Assembly: GCF_035943815.1 (NCBI RefSeq)
Contig: NZ_DASZBU010000014.1
Coordinates: forward strand, 62,001-126,000
DNA length: 64,000 nucleotides
Source: Frateuria_A sp035943815
GTDB lineage: Bacteria > Pseudomonadota > Gammaproteobacteria > Xanthomonadales > Rhodanobacteraceae
Direction: 5' to 3'
Position 1 is the stretch's first letter, and each line of letters begins with the position of its first letter. Below the pieces are notes generated by a model that had not been told where the DNA came from, did not search any database, and worked only from the letters and a program-made list of their open reading frames with translations. Below are positions 45,401 through 53,419 of the stretch, one piece after another. The position numbers were made by a program, and so were the translations under genes.

Positions 45401-45602
45401 GCGCGTGGGCAATTGTTACGTCAACCGCAACCAGATCGGCGCGGTGGTCGGCGTGCAGCCCTTCGGCGGCGAGGCGCTGTCGGGTACCGGCCCGAAGGCG
45501 GGCGGCCCGCACTACCTGCTGCGCTTCGCCGGCGAACGCACGCTCACCATCAACACCACCGCTGCCGGCGGCAACGCCTCGCTGCTGACCATCGGCGAGT
45601 GA
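42444..45602 (+). CDS. putA: Bifunctional proline dehydrogenase / glutamate-semialdehyde dehydrogenase
   Basis: Oxidises proline to glutamate in two steps. From a GTG at 42444 the protein has 1052 residues: an arm and the FAD-binding proline dehydrogenase barrel (VKLSALHPRYE, VRLVKGAYWDAEIK, YPQFATHNAHT; to about 480), then the NAD aldehyde dehydrogenase (ISPWNFPLAIFLGQ, AETGGQNAM, catalytic Cys840 in GQRCSAARV). There is no N-terminal ribbon-helix-helix domain, so this PutA does not repress its own gene. The 5' region has GTACAAT about 35 bases before the start. An upstream ATG frame to 42282 adds an unlikely basic leader. Confidence 0.96.
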   Translation: MIEPILSPELPAGAEPARARITAAWLRDETEAVNDLLTQATLPAVEREQVIDLAADLVSRVRARARDQSAVESFMRQYDLSSEEGVLLMCVAEALLRIPDKVTADKLIRDKLGDADWKKHLGQSESLFVNASTWGLMLTGKLVNLAEETRHDFTGALKRLVARAGEPAIRLAVRQAMRIMGHQFVMGRTIDEALDRCAKKEYAMYRYSYDMLGESALTAETAERYQEDYRRAIARIGARGPFANHTVAPSISVKLSALHPRYEVANRASARRDLTAKLLELSQLAMKQGIALSVDAEEADRLELSLDIIGDVFAHPSLQGWNGLGIVVQAYSKRTPFVIDWLIETARATGRLWYVRLVKGAYWDAEIKRAQESGLAGYPVYTRKPNTDVSYLACARKLFDAGVELIYPQFATHNAHTIAAVHHLSKGRPFEYQRLHGMGTDLYAEVIGAQNLDVPCRVYAPVGTHEDLLPYLVRRLLENGANTSFVNRVVDESLPVRELVADPCETVRSFASIPHPRIPLPVNLYGELRKNSMGVNFSNDNELRSLADAVNSHAGPWQATPLVPGGANAGGASVQVTNPADRRQVIGSYVAGDAAMADKALANAVAAQPGWDRLPAASRAAILEHAADQLEARRGEFIALCVREAGKSLPDAIAEIREAADFLRYYATMARRLFGQPEQLPGPTGESNQLFLNGRGVFVCISPWNFPLAIFLGQVSAALAAGNAVIAKPAEQTSLIGYMAVKLLHEAGIPAEVLQYLPGDGAVVGAALTKDPRVAGVAFTGSTETAWAINRALASRNAPIAALIAETGGQNAMIADSSALPEQIVKDVISAAFQSAGQRCSAARVLFVQEDIADKVIGMLAGAMAELKVGDPGLLSTDVGPVIDADALKILVEHAARMDKEASKIAEVPLDPATTGHGTFFAPRAYEIPSLKTLTREIFGPVLHVIRWKANELSSVIDQINATGYGLTLGIHSRIDDTVQFIQSRARVGNCYVNRNQIGAVVGVQPFGGEALSGTGPKAGGPHYLLRFAGERTLTINTTAAGGNASLLTIGE

Positions 45603-45674
45603 TGCCGACGCCGCCCGTGCCGTTGCCTGGCACGGGTGGCGCGAGTACGGTTTGTGGGCCAAGAGGGCTTCCAC

Positions 45675-45938
45675 ATGTCCGTACGAAAAAAGGGCCTGGC
45701 CGAGTTCGTCCGATGGATGGGCCCGCTACTTGATTGTCTGCGTGCACTCGGCGGCTCGGCCAAACCCGCAGAGGTCTCGGGTTGGATCGCGCGCGAACTG
45801 AAGCTGCCCGCGGCGATCACCAACGCCGCGCTCAAGTGCGCTGCCAACCGCTTCCACAACCAAGTGCGGCGGACGCGCCAGTATTTCGTTCGGGTCGACC
45901 AAGCCCTCTTCGGCGACTTCCGCCGCCAGGTCGCCTGA
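45675..45938 (+). CDS. Orphan Mrr-N-like winged-helix protein
   Basis: 87 residues. FVRWMGPLLDCLRALGGSAK, PAEVSGWIARELKL and CAANRFHNQVRRTRQYFVR resemble the N-terminal winged-helix domain of Mrr restriction endonucleases, but the wing after RQYFVR ends abruptly in DQALFGDFRRQVA and no PD-(D/E)XK nuclease follows. Its stop overlaps the next gene's start (TGATG). It could be a truncated Mrr remnant or a small DNA-binding regulator of the following dehydrogenase gene. GAGGG precedes the ATG. Confidence 0.55.
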   Translation: MSVRKKGLAEFVRWMGPLLDCLRALGGSAKPAEVSGWIARELKLPAAITNAALKCAANRFHNQVRRTRQYFVRVDQALFGDFRRQVA

Positions 45939-47350
45939 TGCACGGCCAAGCGCTTCCACTGGACGCAACACTCATCCGCCTGCGCGAGGCGCAATCGCGC
46001 GATCCCCAGCCGTCGTGGCACGTGCGCGCCGATCGCCTGCACCGCCTCGCGCGCATGCTGCGCGAGCAACGCGGCGCCTTTGCCCGGGCCATCGATGCCG
46101 ACTTCGGCCAGCGGCCGGTGGAGGAGACCGAGTTGCTGGAGCTGTTTCCCGCGCTGTCGGCCATCCGCTACGCCCTGCGTCGCGGCAAGCGCTGGATGCG
46201 GCCGCGGCGGGCACCGACCGGGCTGGCCTTCCTGCCGGGGCGCAACCGCCTGCTGCCGCAGCCGCGCGGCGTGGTCGGCATCGTGGTGCCGTGGAACTAT
46301 CCGCTGTACCTCGCCGTCGGCCCGCTGGTGGATGCGCTGGTAGCCGGCAACCGCGTGATGGTCAAGATGAGCGAGTACACGCCGCGCTTCTCGACACTGT
46401 TTGCCGAGCAGGTGGCGCGCAGCTTCGCCGATGACGAGGTGGTGGTGGTGACCGGCGATGCCGCCGTGGCGCAGGCGTTCACCGCCTTGCCGTTCGACTA
46501 CCTGCTGTTCACCGGCTCGACCGCGGTGGGCCACCAGGTGATGCGCGCGGCTTCGGCCAACCTCACGCCGGTGACGCTGGAACTGGGCGGCAAGTCGCCG
46601 GCGATCGTGGGACCAGGGGCCGATCTTGCGCAGGCGGTCGAGCGCATCCTGGTCGGCAAGCTGGTCAACGCCGGGCAGACCTGCATCGCGCCGGACTACG
46701 TGCTGTTGCCGCGCGCACGGGTGGAGGACTTCGTCGCCACCGCGCGCGAGGCGGCGGCCCGGCTCTATCCCGACCTGGCGCGCAACCGCCAGTACGCCAG
46801 CCTGGTTTCCGAGCGCCACTTCGCGCGGATGGTGCGGCTGCGCGATGAGGCGGCCGCCGCCGGTGCCCACGTCCAGACGCTTGGCACGGCGAGCGAGGAT
46901 CCCGCGCTCCGCCTGTTTCCCCCGCAGCTGTTGCTGGACGTGCCGCAGGACGCGGCCGTGATGCGCGAGGAGATCTTCGGGCCGCTGCTGCCCCTGGTCG
47001 CCTACGATACGCTGGAGCAGGCGATCGACTACGTCGCCGCTCGGCCGCACCCGCTCGCGCTGTACTTGTTCGAGCGCGACCGCAGGGTGATCGAGCGGGT
47101 ATTGCAGGCTACCCAGGCCGGCGGCGTCACGCTCAACGACACGCTCTACCACATCGCCCAGCACGGCCTGCCCTTTGGCGGCGTGGGTGCCTCGGGCATG
47201 GGCGGCTACCACGGCAGGGCCGGTTTCGACACGTTCTCGCACGTCAAGCCGGTGTTCGCGCAATCGCGCTGGAGCGGCGCGGGGCTGCTGCGCCCGCCCT
47301 ACGGTCCGCGCTTCCGGCGCATGCTGGAACTGTTGCTGCGCCACGGCTAA
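45938..47350 (+). CDS. Coniferyl-aldehyde-type dehydrogenase
   Basis: 470 residues, short aldehyde dehydrogenase class without the usual C-terminal extension. VVPWNYPLYLAVGPLVDALVAG (split at the NYPL motif), TGSTAVGHQVM, ELGGKSPAIV and catalytic Cys in NAGQTCIAPDYVLL. The C-terminus GASGMGGYHGRAGFDTFSHVKP is typical of CalB-like enzymes and fatty aldehyde dehydrogenases. Substrates are probably aromatic or medium-chain aldehydes. The start overlaps the upstream orphan winged-helix gene by one base, implying coupled translation. Confidence 0.88.
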   Translation: MHGQALPLDATLIRLREAQSRDPQPSWHVRADRLHRLARMLREQRGAFARAIDADFGQRPVEETELLELFPALSAIRYALRRGKRWMRPRRAPTGLAFLPGRNRLLPQPRGVVGIVVPWNYPLYLAVGPLVDALVAGNRVMVKMSEYTPRFSTLFAEQVARSFADDEVVVVTGDAAVAQAFTALPFDYLLFTGSTAVGHQVMRAASANLTPVTLELGGKSPAIVGPGADLAQAVERILVGKLVNAGQTCIAPDYVLLPRARVEDFVATAREAAARLYPDLARNRQYASLVSERHFARMVRLRDEAAAAGAHVQTLGTASEDPALRLFPPQLLLDVPQDAAVMREEIFGPLLPLVAYDTLEQAIDYVAARPHPLALYLFERDRRVIERVLQATQAGGVTLNDTLYHIAQHGLPFGGVGASGMGGYHGRAGFDTFSHVKPVFAQSRWSGAGLLRPPYGPRFRRMLELLLRHG

Positions 47351-47430
47351 AGGCACGCCCGCAACCGTGCTTGCGCGCCGGCGACGGTGCGCTGGCGACA
47401 CTGCACGCGGATCATCGCAGTGAGCCTGCC

Positions 47431-47757
47431 ATGCCCAGATCGCATCTTCCCCACGACGAGCCCGCCCCGGATCCTGCGGGCGTCGACGCCGGCCCCCAAG
47501 GCGACGCAGGCGGCGGCGAGCCCAAGGGCGCGCAGCTGAAACCACGCGACAACGCCTGATCGGCGAACGCAGAGAAAGTCGACCGATCGCGCCGCGAGCA
47601 CTCCTCGGACAAGGCGCAGCCGGACTATCGCGCGCGCCCCGCCGGCCAGAGCGGCATCGGCGAGCAGCCCGATCACCCTTCGCCGCTGCGCGAGCCGCAA
47701 GGCAAGGGCAACTACATCGCTACCGACCGCGGCGACAAGCCGCTGCGCAACGGCTGA
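47431..47757 (+). pseudogene. Hydrophilic protein gene interrupted by an in-frame TGA
   Basis: The frame opens at 47431 (MPRSHLPHDEPAPDPAGVDA) and meets TGA at 47557-47559 after 42 codons. The same frame then continues without another stop through KVDRSRREHSSDKAQPDYRA to GKGNYIATDRGDKPLRNG and a TGA at 47755. Both halves have the same composition, rich in Asp, Gly, Pro, Lys and Arg, and the second half has no start codon, which points to one ancestral gene of about 108 codons with a nonsense mutation. Low-complexity, probably disordered and soluble; family not recognised. Confidence 0.6.
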
Positions 47758-47765
47758 CGAGGGGC

Positions 47766-47795
47766 AAAAAAAACCTCCCCGCTCACGCGGGGAGG
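47766..47795 (-). terminator. Intrinsic terminator of the FadL-like gene
   Basis: A 9-bp stem (CCTCCCCGC, 47774-47782, with 47787-47795) followed, read leftwards, by eight U residues (47773-47766). It ends the porin gene whose stop is at 47812. Confidence 0.9.
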
Positions 47796-47811
47796 CTCGT
47801 ATTGCAACCGA

Positions 47812-49314
47812 TCAGAACTTGTACTGCGCCGACAGGCTCAGCAGGTTGCCGTAGTCGTTGAAATTGCCGGCCAGCACGTCGCCAGTCGCGCTGGCGGCTC
47901 CGTTCACGCCCGCATGGCTGACGAAGATATGCGCGTAGGAGGCGTTGATCTCGAAGTGGTCGTTCGCCTTGTAGCCGATGCCGACGGTGGCCATGCGCCG
48001 AGCCGCATCAGGCACGCGCGGGTCCCGGTTGGCGGCGTTCATCGGCGCCTGGTCGATCGCCAGGCCGGCGCGCAGGGTCAGCTTGTCGGTGGCGTAGTAC
48101 TCGCCGCCCACCGAGGCATACCAGGTGTCACGCCAGTTGAACGGCAGCGTGGTGGTCGGCTGCAGCGGATTGGCGTACTTGAGGGTGAGCGCGCGCATCA
48201 CGCTCCACTGTGTCCATGCCACGTCCATACCGAGGCCGAACTTCTCCTCCTGGTGCCAGTAACTCAGGCTGGCTACCGCCGGGTTGGTTAGGCGCGCCTT
48301 GCCGGCGGTGCGCTGGAACGCCGGGATGCTGCCGGACAGCGCCGGGTTGGCCAGCAGCAGGTCATAGCCTGGTGTGGTGGTGAAGTTGGCGGTGCCGTCG
48401 ATGTCATGGGTGATGCGCGAACGGTAGTTCAGCGCGACCCGATCGTTCGCAGTCGGCTTCCAGTACGTGCCGACCTGCCAGCCCCAGGCCCAGCTGTTGC
48501 CCTTGACCTCGGCGTAGCCGTCGGCGCCCTGCGGGGTCACCGCGGCCACGCCGGCCGCAGCAGCCTGGCCTTGCTGCGCAGCGGCTTGGATCATCGCGGC
48601 GGCCTGCGCGGGCGGGATCTGCCCCGCTGCCGCTGCGGCCTGGATCTGCGCGATGCCGGCAGCCGTCTGCGCGGCGATGCCTTGCTGGATGCCCAGGCCC
48701 ACGCCGTTGAAGTTGATTGCGTTGGTGAGGTCGGCATTGGTGCGCTCGGCGATCGCACTGGCGCCCACGCTCCACTGGTCGTTGATCTTGAACGAGGCCG
48801 ACAGCGTGCTGTCGAACGACTGCAACTTGGTCTTGATCGCGTCGTAGCGGCCGACCCAGTCGCGGTCATACTCGGTCTGGAAACCGAACGGCACGTCGAG
48901 GGCGATGCCCAGGTTGACCCGATCGCTCATCTTGGTGGCGAAGGCCAGCGCCGGCACCGGCAGCGTGGTCCCGGCGTCACCGCCGTTGCCGCCGCTGATC
49001 GGACGGCCCAGCGCGTCGTGCGCGCCACCGGTGAACTTGGCGCTGAAGTTGATCGCGGTGAGATCGGCCTGGAAATAGGTGCCGTCCAGGTCGCTCATCG
49101 CCGCCGGGTTGTTGGCCACCACCGAGACATCGCCGCCCGCGGTCGCCGAGCCGGCATAGGCGCGGCCCAGGCCCTTGGCGCTGTTTTCCTTCAGCTGGAA
49201 GGCGCTGGCGTGTGCGGCTTCTGGCAGCGCAAGCGCACCGGCGACGGCAAGGCTCAGTGCGGCCAGCGCTAGGGGCCGGGCTACGCCCGGGAGGGAACGA
49301 AAAGACATAGGCAT
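47812..49314 (-). CDS. FadL/OmpP1 family outer-membrane transporter
   Basis: 500 residues. Takes up long-chain fatty acids or other hydrophobic compounds. AGGAG six bases before the ATG at 49314 sets the start; the signal peptide ends PEAAHASAFQLKEN, where SAFQL(K)ENS is the conserved mature N-terminus. Later motifs are RAYAGSATA, NNPAAMSDL and the C-terminal LLSLSAQYKF with terminal Phe. Residues about 208-262 are an Ala/Gln-rich insertion (GIAQIQAAAAAGQIPPAQAAA) between barrel strands, likely surface-exposed or periplasmic. Single gene with its own terminator. Confidence 0.93.
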   Translation of the reverse strand: MPMSFRSLPGVARPLALAALSLAVAGALALPEAAHASAFQLKENSAKGLGRAYAGSATAGGDVSVVANNPAAMSDLDGTYFQADLTAINFSAKFTGGAHDALGRPISGGNGGDAGTTLPVPALAFATKMSDRVNLGIALDVPFGFQTEYDRDWVGRYDAIKTKLQSFDSTLSASFKINDQWSVGASAIAERTNADLTNAINFNGVGLGIQQGIAAQTAAGIAQIQAAAAAGQIPPAQAAAMIQAAAQQGQAAAAGVAAVTPQGADGYAEVKGNSWAWGWQVGTYWKPTANDRVALNYRSRITHDIDGTANFTTTPGYDLLLANPALSGSIPAFQRTAGKARLTNPAVASLSYWHQEEKFGLGMDVAWTQWSVMRALTLKYANPLQPTTTLPFNWRDTWYASVGGEYYATDKLTLRAGLAIDQAPMNAANRDPRVPDAARRMATVGIGYKANDHFEINASYAHIFVSHAGVNGAASATGDVLAGNFNDYGNLLSLSAQYKF

Positions 49315-49510
49315 TGCTTGCTCCTGCTTATCTTGGACGCGGCTCGGGGTGGCACGGGATCGTCGTCGCCGGCTTTTTTCATACGCGCGTTTGACGCCCC
49401 CGCGCGACACTCTGCCCAGCCACCCAGGGGCTTGCAAGTGCGACCGCAGCATTTGCGCGACACGCTGCTACCCTTCGCGCCCCCGCTCTCGCCGCCCATC
49501 GGAGCCGCCC

Positions 49511-49798
49511 ATGCATTGTTTCGTCTACTCCAGCCAGCGCAAGCCCGATACCTACGTGTGGCTCGCCGCACGCGACGAATTCGGCGTGATTCCCGAGTCG
49601 CTCTCGATGTTGCTGGGCGACTTGCGCTTCGTGCTCGAGGTGCAGCTGGACGAGCAACGCCGGCTGCCGCACGAGGACAGCCGCGTCGTGCTCGACCATT
49701 TGCGCACTCAGAGCTGGCACCTGCAGTTGCCGCCGCAGGAAACGCTCGCCGTGGCCAACCAGGCGCAACGCGCCATGCCGGACGATCGCGACGCCTGA
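49511..49798 (+). CDS. YcgL family protein
   Basis: 95 residues. MHCFVYSSQRKPDTYVWL, then FGVIPESLSMLLG and the LQLPPQETL segment match YcgL (DUF709), an alpha/beta protein of unknown function found in gammaproteobacteria, often near rnd or minCDE. Neither is in the window. Start ATG directly after GGAGCCGCCC. Confidence 0.9.
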   Translation: MHCFVYSSQRKPDTYVWLAARDEFGVIPESLSMLLGDLRFVLEVQLDEQRRLPHEDSRVVLDHLRTQSWHLQLPPQETLAVANQAQRAMPDDRDA

Positions 49799-49861
49799 TT
49801 GTGGCCCCGTGGTTAACGCGACGTTACCGTCTGGCGCTTCGACGCTTCCTATACTGGCGCA

Positions 49862-52800
49862 ATGACTGAGCCCCGAACGCGCCACCGCCCGCCCTCCCTG
49901 CTCCGCGGAGCGGCCTGGTTTCTGCCCGGATGGGCCGCCGTGGCGATCGCCGCGCTCGGGGTCCATCCGCTGGCGCTGATCCCGCTGCTGCTGGCCAATG
50001 CGCTGACGATGGCGGCGGTCTGCCACGCGATCGGCTTCGACCCCGAGCCGCGCTTCGGCCGCACCGTGTTGCGTCGGGGCGCCGCGCACTTGGTGATGTT
50101 CACCGGCTACGTGGCGCTGGTGTTCCTGCTGATCGCCTGGCCAATGCTGCTGCTGCACCAGCTGCCCAGCCTCGGCGGCGCGCTGATGCTGGCTGCCGCG
50201 CTGGTGGTGGCGCTGGTGGCGCTGTGGCGCGTGTGGCCGGCATTCGGACTGGTGTTCGTCTGGGACGACGCTTACCCCGCACAGAGCGAGGGCTCCTGGA
50301 TCTTCACCGCGACCGCGCGCAGCCTCGCCTTCGGGCGCCACCTGGCGCGCGAGGAGCGTTTCTTCAGCCACTTCCTGCCAGCCTCCTTCATGCTGCTGGT
50401 ACTGGCCTTCGGCGCCATCGCACTCACCGGCCTCTACGGCGTGCTGCCGACCGAGCTGCGCACAGCTGCGCTGGTGGTCTACGGGCTGGCGGTACTGCCG
50501 CTGGGCTGCCTGCTGATCGCCAACCGCACGCTGCGCGCCCTGCTGTGCGAGCGCACGCGCCCGCGCCGCCGCGCCGAGGATGTGCACCTGCCGGCCGACT
50601 TCCCGGCGGCGACCCCGCGGCCGGTCACGCTCAGCGAGGAAGAGCGCACCGCCGGCGCGCCGGGGCAGGACGCGGCCTTGCTGGCGGCGGCTCGCGAAGG
50701 CGACATCGAACGCGCAATGGCCCTGCTCGAAGCCGGCGCCGATCCCAACGCCGCGCCCGCCACGGGCGAGCGTGACCAGCGCCCGGTGCTCACCCTGGCC
50801 GCCCTGCTGCCCGACACACGTCTGCTGCGCGCGCTGATCGCCAAGGGTGCCGACGTCAACCATGCCAGCGGCGGCCTCACCGCATTGCTCGCGGCCACCC
50901 GCGACAGCTGGCATGGCCGCGCCGAAGCGGTGATGACCCTGCTCGCCAACGGCGCCAGTCCGCTCGCCGCCGACGGCGAAGGCAACACGGCGCTGCACGG
51001 CGCGGCGCTGAGCGAGGAGCCGATCGTCGCGGCGATGCTGCTGGATGCGGCCGCGCCGGTGAACGCACTCAACAAGGCCGGGGTCAGCCCGCTCGCCGCA
51101 GCCTGCCGCGCGGCCAACTGGCCACTGGCGAAATTCCTGTTGGAGCACGGCGCTAAGCCCGCGCCCGCCCAAGGCGAGCCTGCCCTGGTCGCGGCCGCCG
51201 GCATCGCCGATGACGATCCGGCGGGCGTCAAGCTGCTGCTCAAGCATCGCGCGCCGGTGGATGGCGCCGACGCGCACCAGCGCAGCGCGCTGATGGCCGC
51301 TGCCGCCGAAGGCCACGAGCAGGTCGCCCGCGCCCTGCTCGCTGCCGGCGCCGACCCGAACCTGGCCGACCGCCACGGTTCCACCGCGCTCATGGAAGCG
51401 GCTCGCAGCGGCGCCGGCTCGCTGGTGCAGGCCTTGGCCGACGCCCACGCCGATGCCATGGCGCGCGACAACCACGGCCGCGACGCGCTGACGCTCGCCT
51501 GCCAGTCCCCGCGTGCGCATGCAGGCACCGTGCGCGCACTGCTCGCGCTGGGCGCAGATCCGAAACGCACCGGCGGCGACGGCCGCAGCGCGCTCGACCA
51601 CGCCGCCGCGGCCGGGCGCTGGGACCTGGTCGCACTGCTCGATCCGCAGTCGCCCCTGCCCTCGAGCCTGGACAGCGACGACGAGGAAGACGCGGACACG
51701 CCCGTGCGCCTGCTCCAAGCGCTGCGCCAGGGCCAGTGGGCCACGGTCGCCGCGTTTGCCGAACGCGCCCGCCGGTGGCCGCAGGCGCAACTGGCGCAAC
51801 TCTATCTGGACCTGTCCGCGCCCGGCCTGAGCGCCGCACGGCATTGGCTGCTCGAACACGGATTGGCATCCGAGGCGCGCCTGCCGGCTCCGGTCGAAGC
51901 CGCCGGGAGCACCTATCGAGCTACCGGGCAGCGCCTGTTCGATGCCTTGCTGCCGCAGCTTCCCGCGGCGACCGAGGCAGTCGACGACCTGCTCAAGGCC
52001 GGCGCCTCGCCGGCCGGTTGCGGCCTGCTGGCGCAGGCGTTGGCCGCGCTGGGCGACAGCGTGCAGGGGGCCGCCCTGCCGTTGAAGCTGCTGGAAGCCG
52101 GCGCCGACCTGTTCGGTGTGGACGCACGCGAGCGCACACCGCTGCACCTGGCCGCCAGCCACCGCCATGCCGCGCTGCTCGACGCCCTGCTGGCGCGCGG
52201 CTGCAACCCCGATGCGCGTGACGGCTGCGGCCGCACGCCGCTGTTCGCGGCCATCGAGCACGGCGAAAGCGGGTTGGGGCTGGTACGCGCGCTGATCGCC
52301 CACGGCGCCGATGCCGAGGCAGCCGACGCCAACGGTGAAACGCCGCTCGGCCTGGCGCTGGAACATGACGCGATCCAGCACTGGCTCGACTGGGGCGAGT
52401 GGTTGCGCCCGCGCCGTGCCCTCGCAGCCACGGATCTGCCCGCCGCCACCCGCAGCGGCGCCCTGACTGCCGTCGAGCGCCTGCTGGAATTGGGCTTCGC
52501 CGTGGACACGCGCGATGCGCAGGGCGCCACCGCGCTACTGCATGCCTGCGGCGGCGGCCACCGCGAGATCGCCACACGCCTGCTCGATGCCGGCGCGGAC
52601 CCCTCGCTGGCTGCCGACACCGGCGTCACGCCGCTCGCCGCCGCGGTGGGCGCGCGCCGCGATGCGCTGGTGGACCTGCTGCTCGAGCGCGGCGTGGCGA
52701 CCGACCAACGCCTGCCGGGCGAGACCACGGCATTGATGGTGGCCGCGGCGCTGGGTTATCCGGAGATCGTCGAGCGCCTGCTGACCCACGGTGCGGACAT

Positions 52801-53302
52801 CCATGCGCTGGATGCACGCGGCCGCAACGCGCTGCATGCCGCCGCGCAATTCGGCTTCGAGCACAACGACAGCCTGCGCGTGCGGCGCCTGTTCGACGCG
52901 CTGCTCAAGCACGGTGCCGAGGTCAACCACGCCGACGCCGAAGGCAAGACGCCGTTGCTGCTCCTGCTCGGCGCGCAGCTCAAGCCGGGCGCCGCCTGCG
53001 ACCCAACCCATCTGGCCGCGCTGCTGCCGGTGCTGCTGGACGCCGGCGCGCGGCTGGAACGTGCCGACCAGCGCGGCGTCACCGCCCTGCATGCCTGCGC
53101 CATGCATGCGCTGCTGCCGGCCGCACGCGTGCTGCTGGCGCGCGGTGCGGACCGCCAGGCTGGCGACGCCTTCGGCCGCACGCCGGCCGACGTCGCCCGC
53201 CACCTGGGCCTCGTCGACATCGCCCATGAACTGGCCGCGCGCAGCAACGCCGTGCCCAGCGTACGGCAGATGCTTCGCCAGCCGGCGCAACCGGCGGAGT
53301 GA
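49862..53302 (+). CDS. Very large membrane-anchored ankyrin-repeat protein
   Basis: 1146 residues. The first ~230 form about six membrane helices (GWAAVAIAALGVHPLALIPL, MFTGYVALVFLLIAWPMLLL, ALMLAAALVVALVALWRVW, FMLLVLAFGAIALTGLYG, YGLAVLPLGCLLIANR). From about 265 to the end follow roughly twenty ankyrin repeats (LLEAGADPNAA, LLAAGADPNLADRHGSTAL, LIAHGADAEAADANGETPL and so on), interrupted at about 600 by an acidic linker (SLDSDDEEDADTPVRL) and a repeat-poor stretch to about 740. The positive loops suggest that the repeats are cytoplasmic. The N-terminal domain is not one I can name. A scaffold or membrane-sensing role is plausible. Confidence 0.85.
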   Translation: MTEPRTRHRPPSLLRGAAWFLPGWAAVAIAALGVHPLALIPLLLANALTMAAVCHAIGFDPEPRFGRTVLRRGAAHLVMFTGYVALVFLLIAWPMLLLHQLPSLGGALMLAAALVVALVALWRVWPAFGLVFVWDDAYPAQSEGSWIFTATARSLAFGRHLAREERFFSHFLPASFMLLVLAFGAIALTGLYGVLPTELRTAALVVYGLAVLPLGCLLIANRTLRALLCERTRPRRRAEDVHLPADFPAATPRPVTLSEEERTAGAPGQDAALLAAAREGDIERAMALLEAGADPNAAPATGERDQRPVLTLAALLPDTRLLRALIAKGADVNHASGGLTALLAATRDSWHGRAEAVMTLLANGASPLAADGEGNTALHGAALSEEPIVAAMLLDAAAPVNALNKAGVSPLAAACRAANWPLAKFLLEHGAKPAPAQGEPALVAAAGIADDDPAGVKLLLKHRAPVDGADAHQRSALMAAAAEGHEQVARALLAAGADPNLADRHGSTALMEAARSGAGSLVQALADAHADAMARDNHGRDALTLACQSPRAHAGTVRALLALGADPKRTGGDGRSALDHAAAAGRWDLVALLDPQSPLPSSLDSDDEEDADTPVRLLQALRQGQWATVAAFAERARRWPQAQLAQLYLDLSAPGLSAARHWLLEHGLASEARLPAPVEAAGSTYRATGQRLFDALLPQLPAATEAVDDLLKAGASPAGCGLLAQALAALGDSVQGAALPLKLLEAGADLFGVDARERTPLHLAASHRHAALLDALLARGCNPDARDGCGRTPLFAAIEHGESGLGLVRALIAHGADAEAADANGETPLGLALEHDAIQHWLDWGEWLRPRRALAATDLPAATRSGALTAVERLLELGFAVDTRDAQGATALLHACGGGHREIATRLLDAGADPSLAADTGVTPLAAAVGARRDALVDLLLERGVATDQRLPGETTALMVAAALGYPEIVERLLTHGADIHALDARGRNALHAAAQFGFEHNDSLRVRRLFDALLKHGAEVNHADAEGKTPLLLLLGAQLKPGAACDPTHLAALLPVLLDAGARLERADQRGVTALHACAMHALLPAARVLLARGADRQAGDAFGRTPADVARHLGLVDIAHELAARSNAVPSVRQMLRQPAQPAE

Positions 53303-53419
53303 CGGGCGTCGTCACCTGACGCTGCCGCGGCGTCCTGTTCCCCGACCTGTCCGCGATACCCCATCGAGCTTTCCCTCGTCGACGGGGGGGGGCGGATCTG
53401 CCGGCCTTGGCGTGATCGC

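Noticed and set aside
42225..45674. An open frame of 1149 codons on the minus strand across the whole of putA
   Set aside because: It is antisense to a gene with full family conservation. The product is rich in His, Gln, Arg and Val with no domain; such frames arise from G/C third positions in high-GC genes.
45636..45674. An upstream ATG at 45636 for the winged-helix gene
   Set aside because: The internal ATG at 45675 has a GAGGG ribosome site and begins the domain-like sequence; the 13 extra residues do not.
47557..47559. The in-frame TGA as a selenocysteine codon
   Set aside because: No bacterial SECIS-type hairpin is evident right after it, the protein is low-complexity without a redox context, and no sel genes are in the window. 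A nonsense mutation is simpler.
49379..52381. A 1000-codon minus-strand frame opposite the ankyrin gene, and similar long frames opposite kefB, the SNF2 gene and the TonB receptors
   Set aside because: All mirror strongly supported genes, have no recognisable domain or plausible start region, and show the compositional pattern of shadow frames.
53383..53392. A run of nine G residues as a phase-variable tract
   Set aside because: It lies between two convergent genes, outside any coding region or promoter spacer that I can identify.
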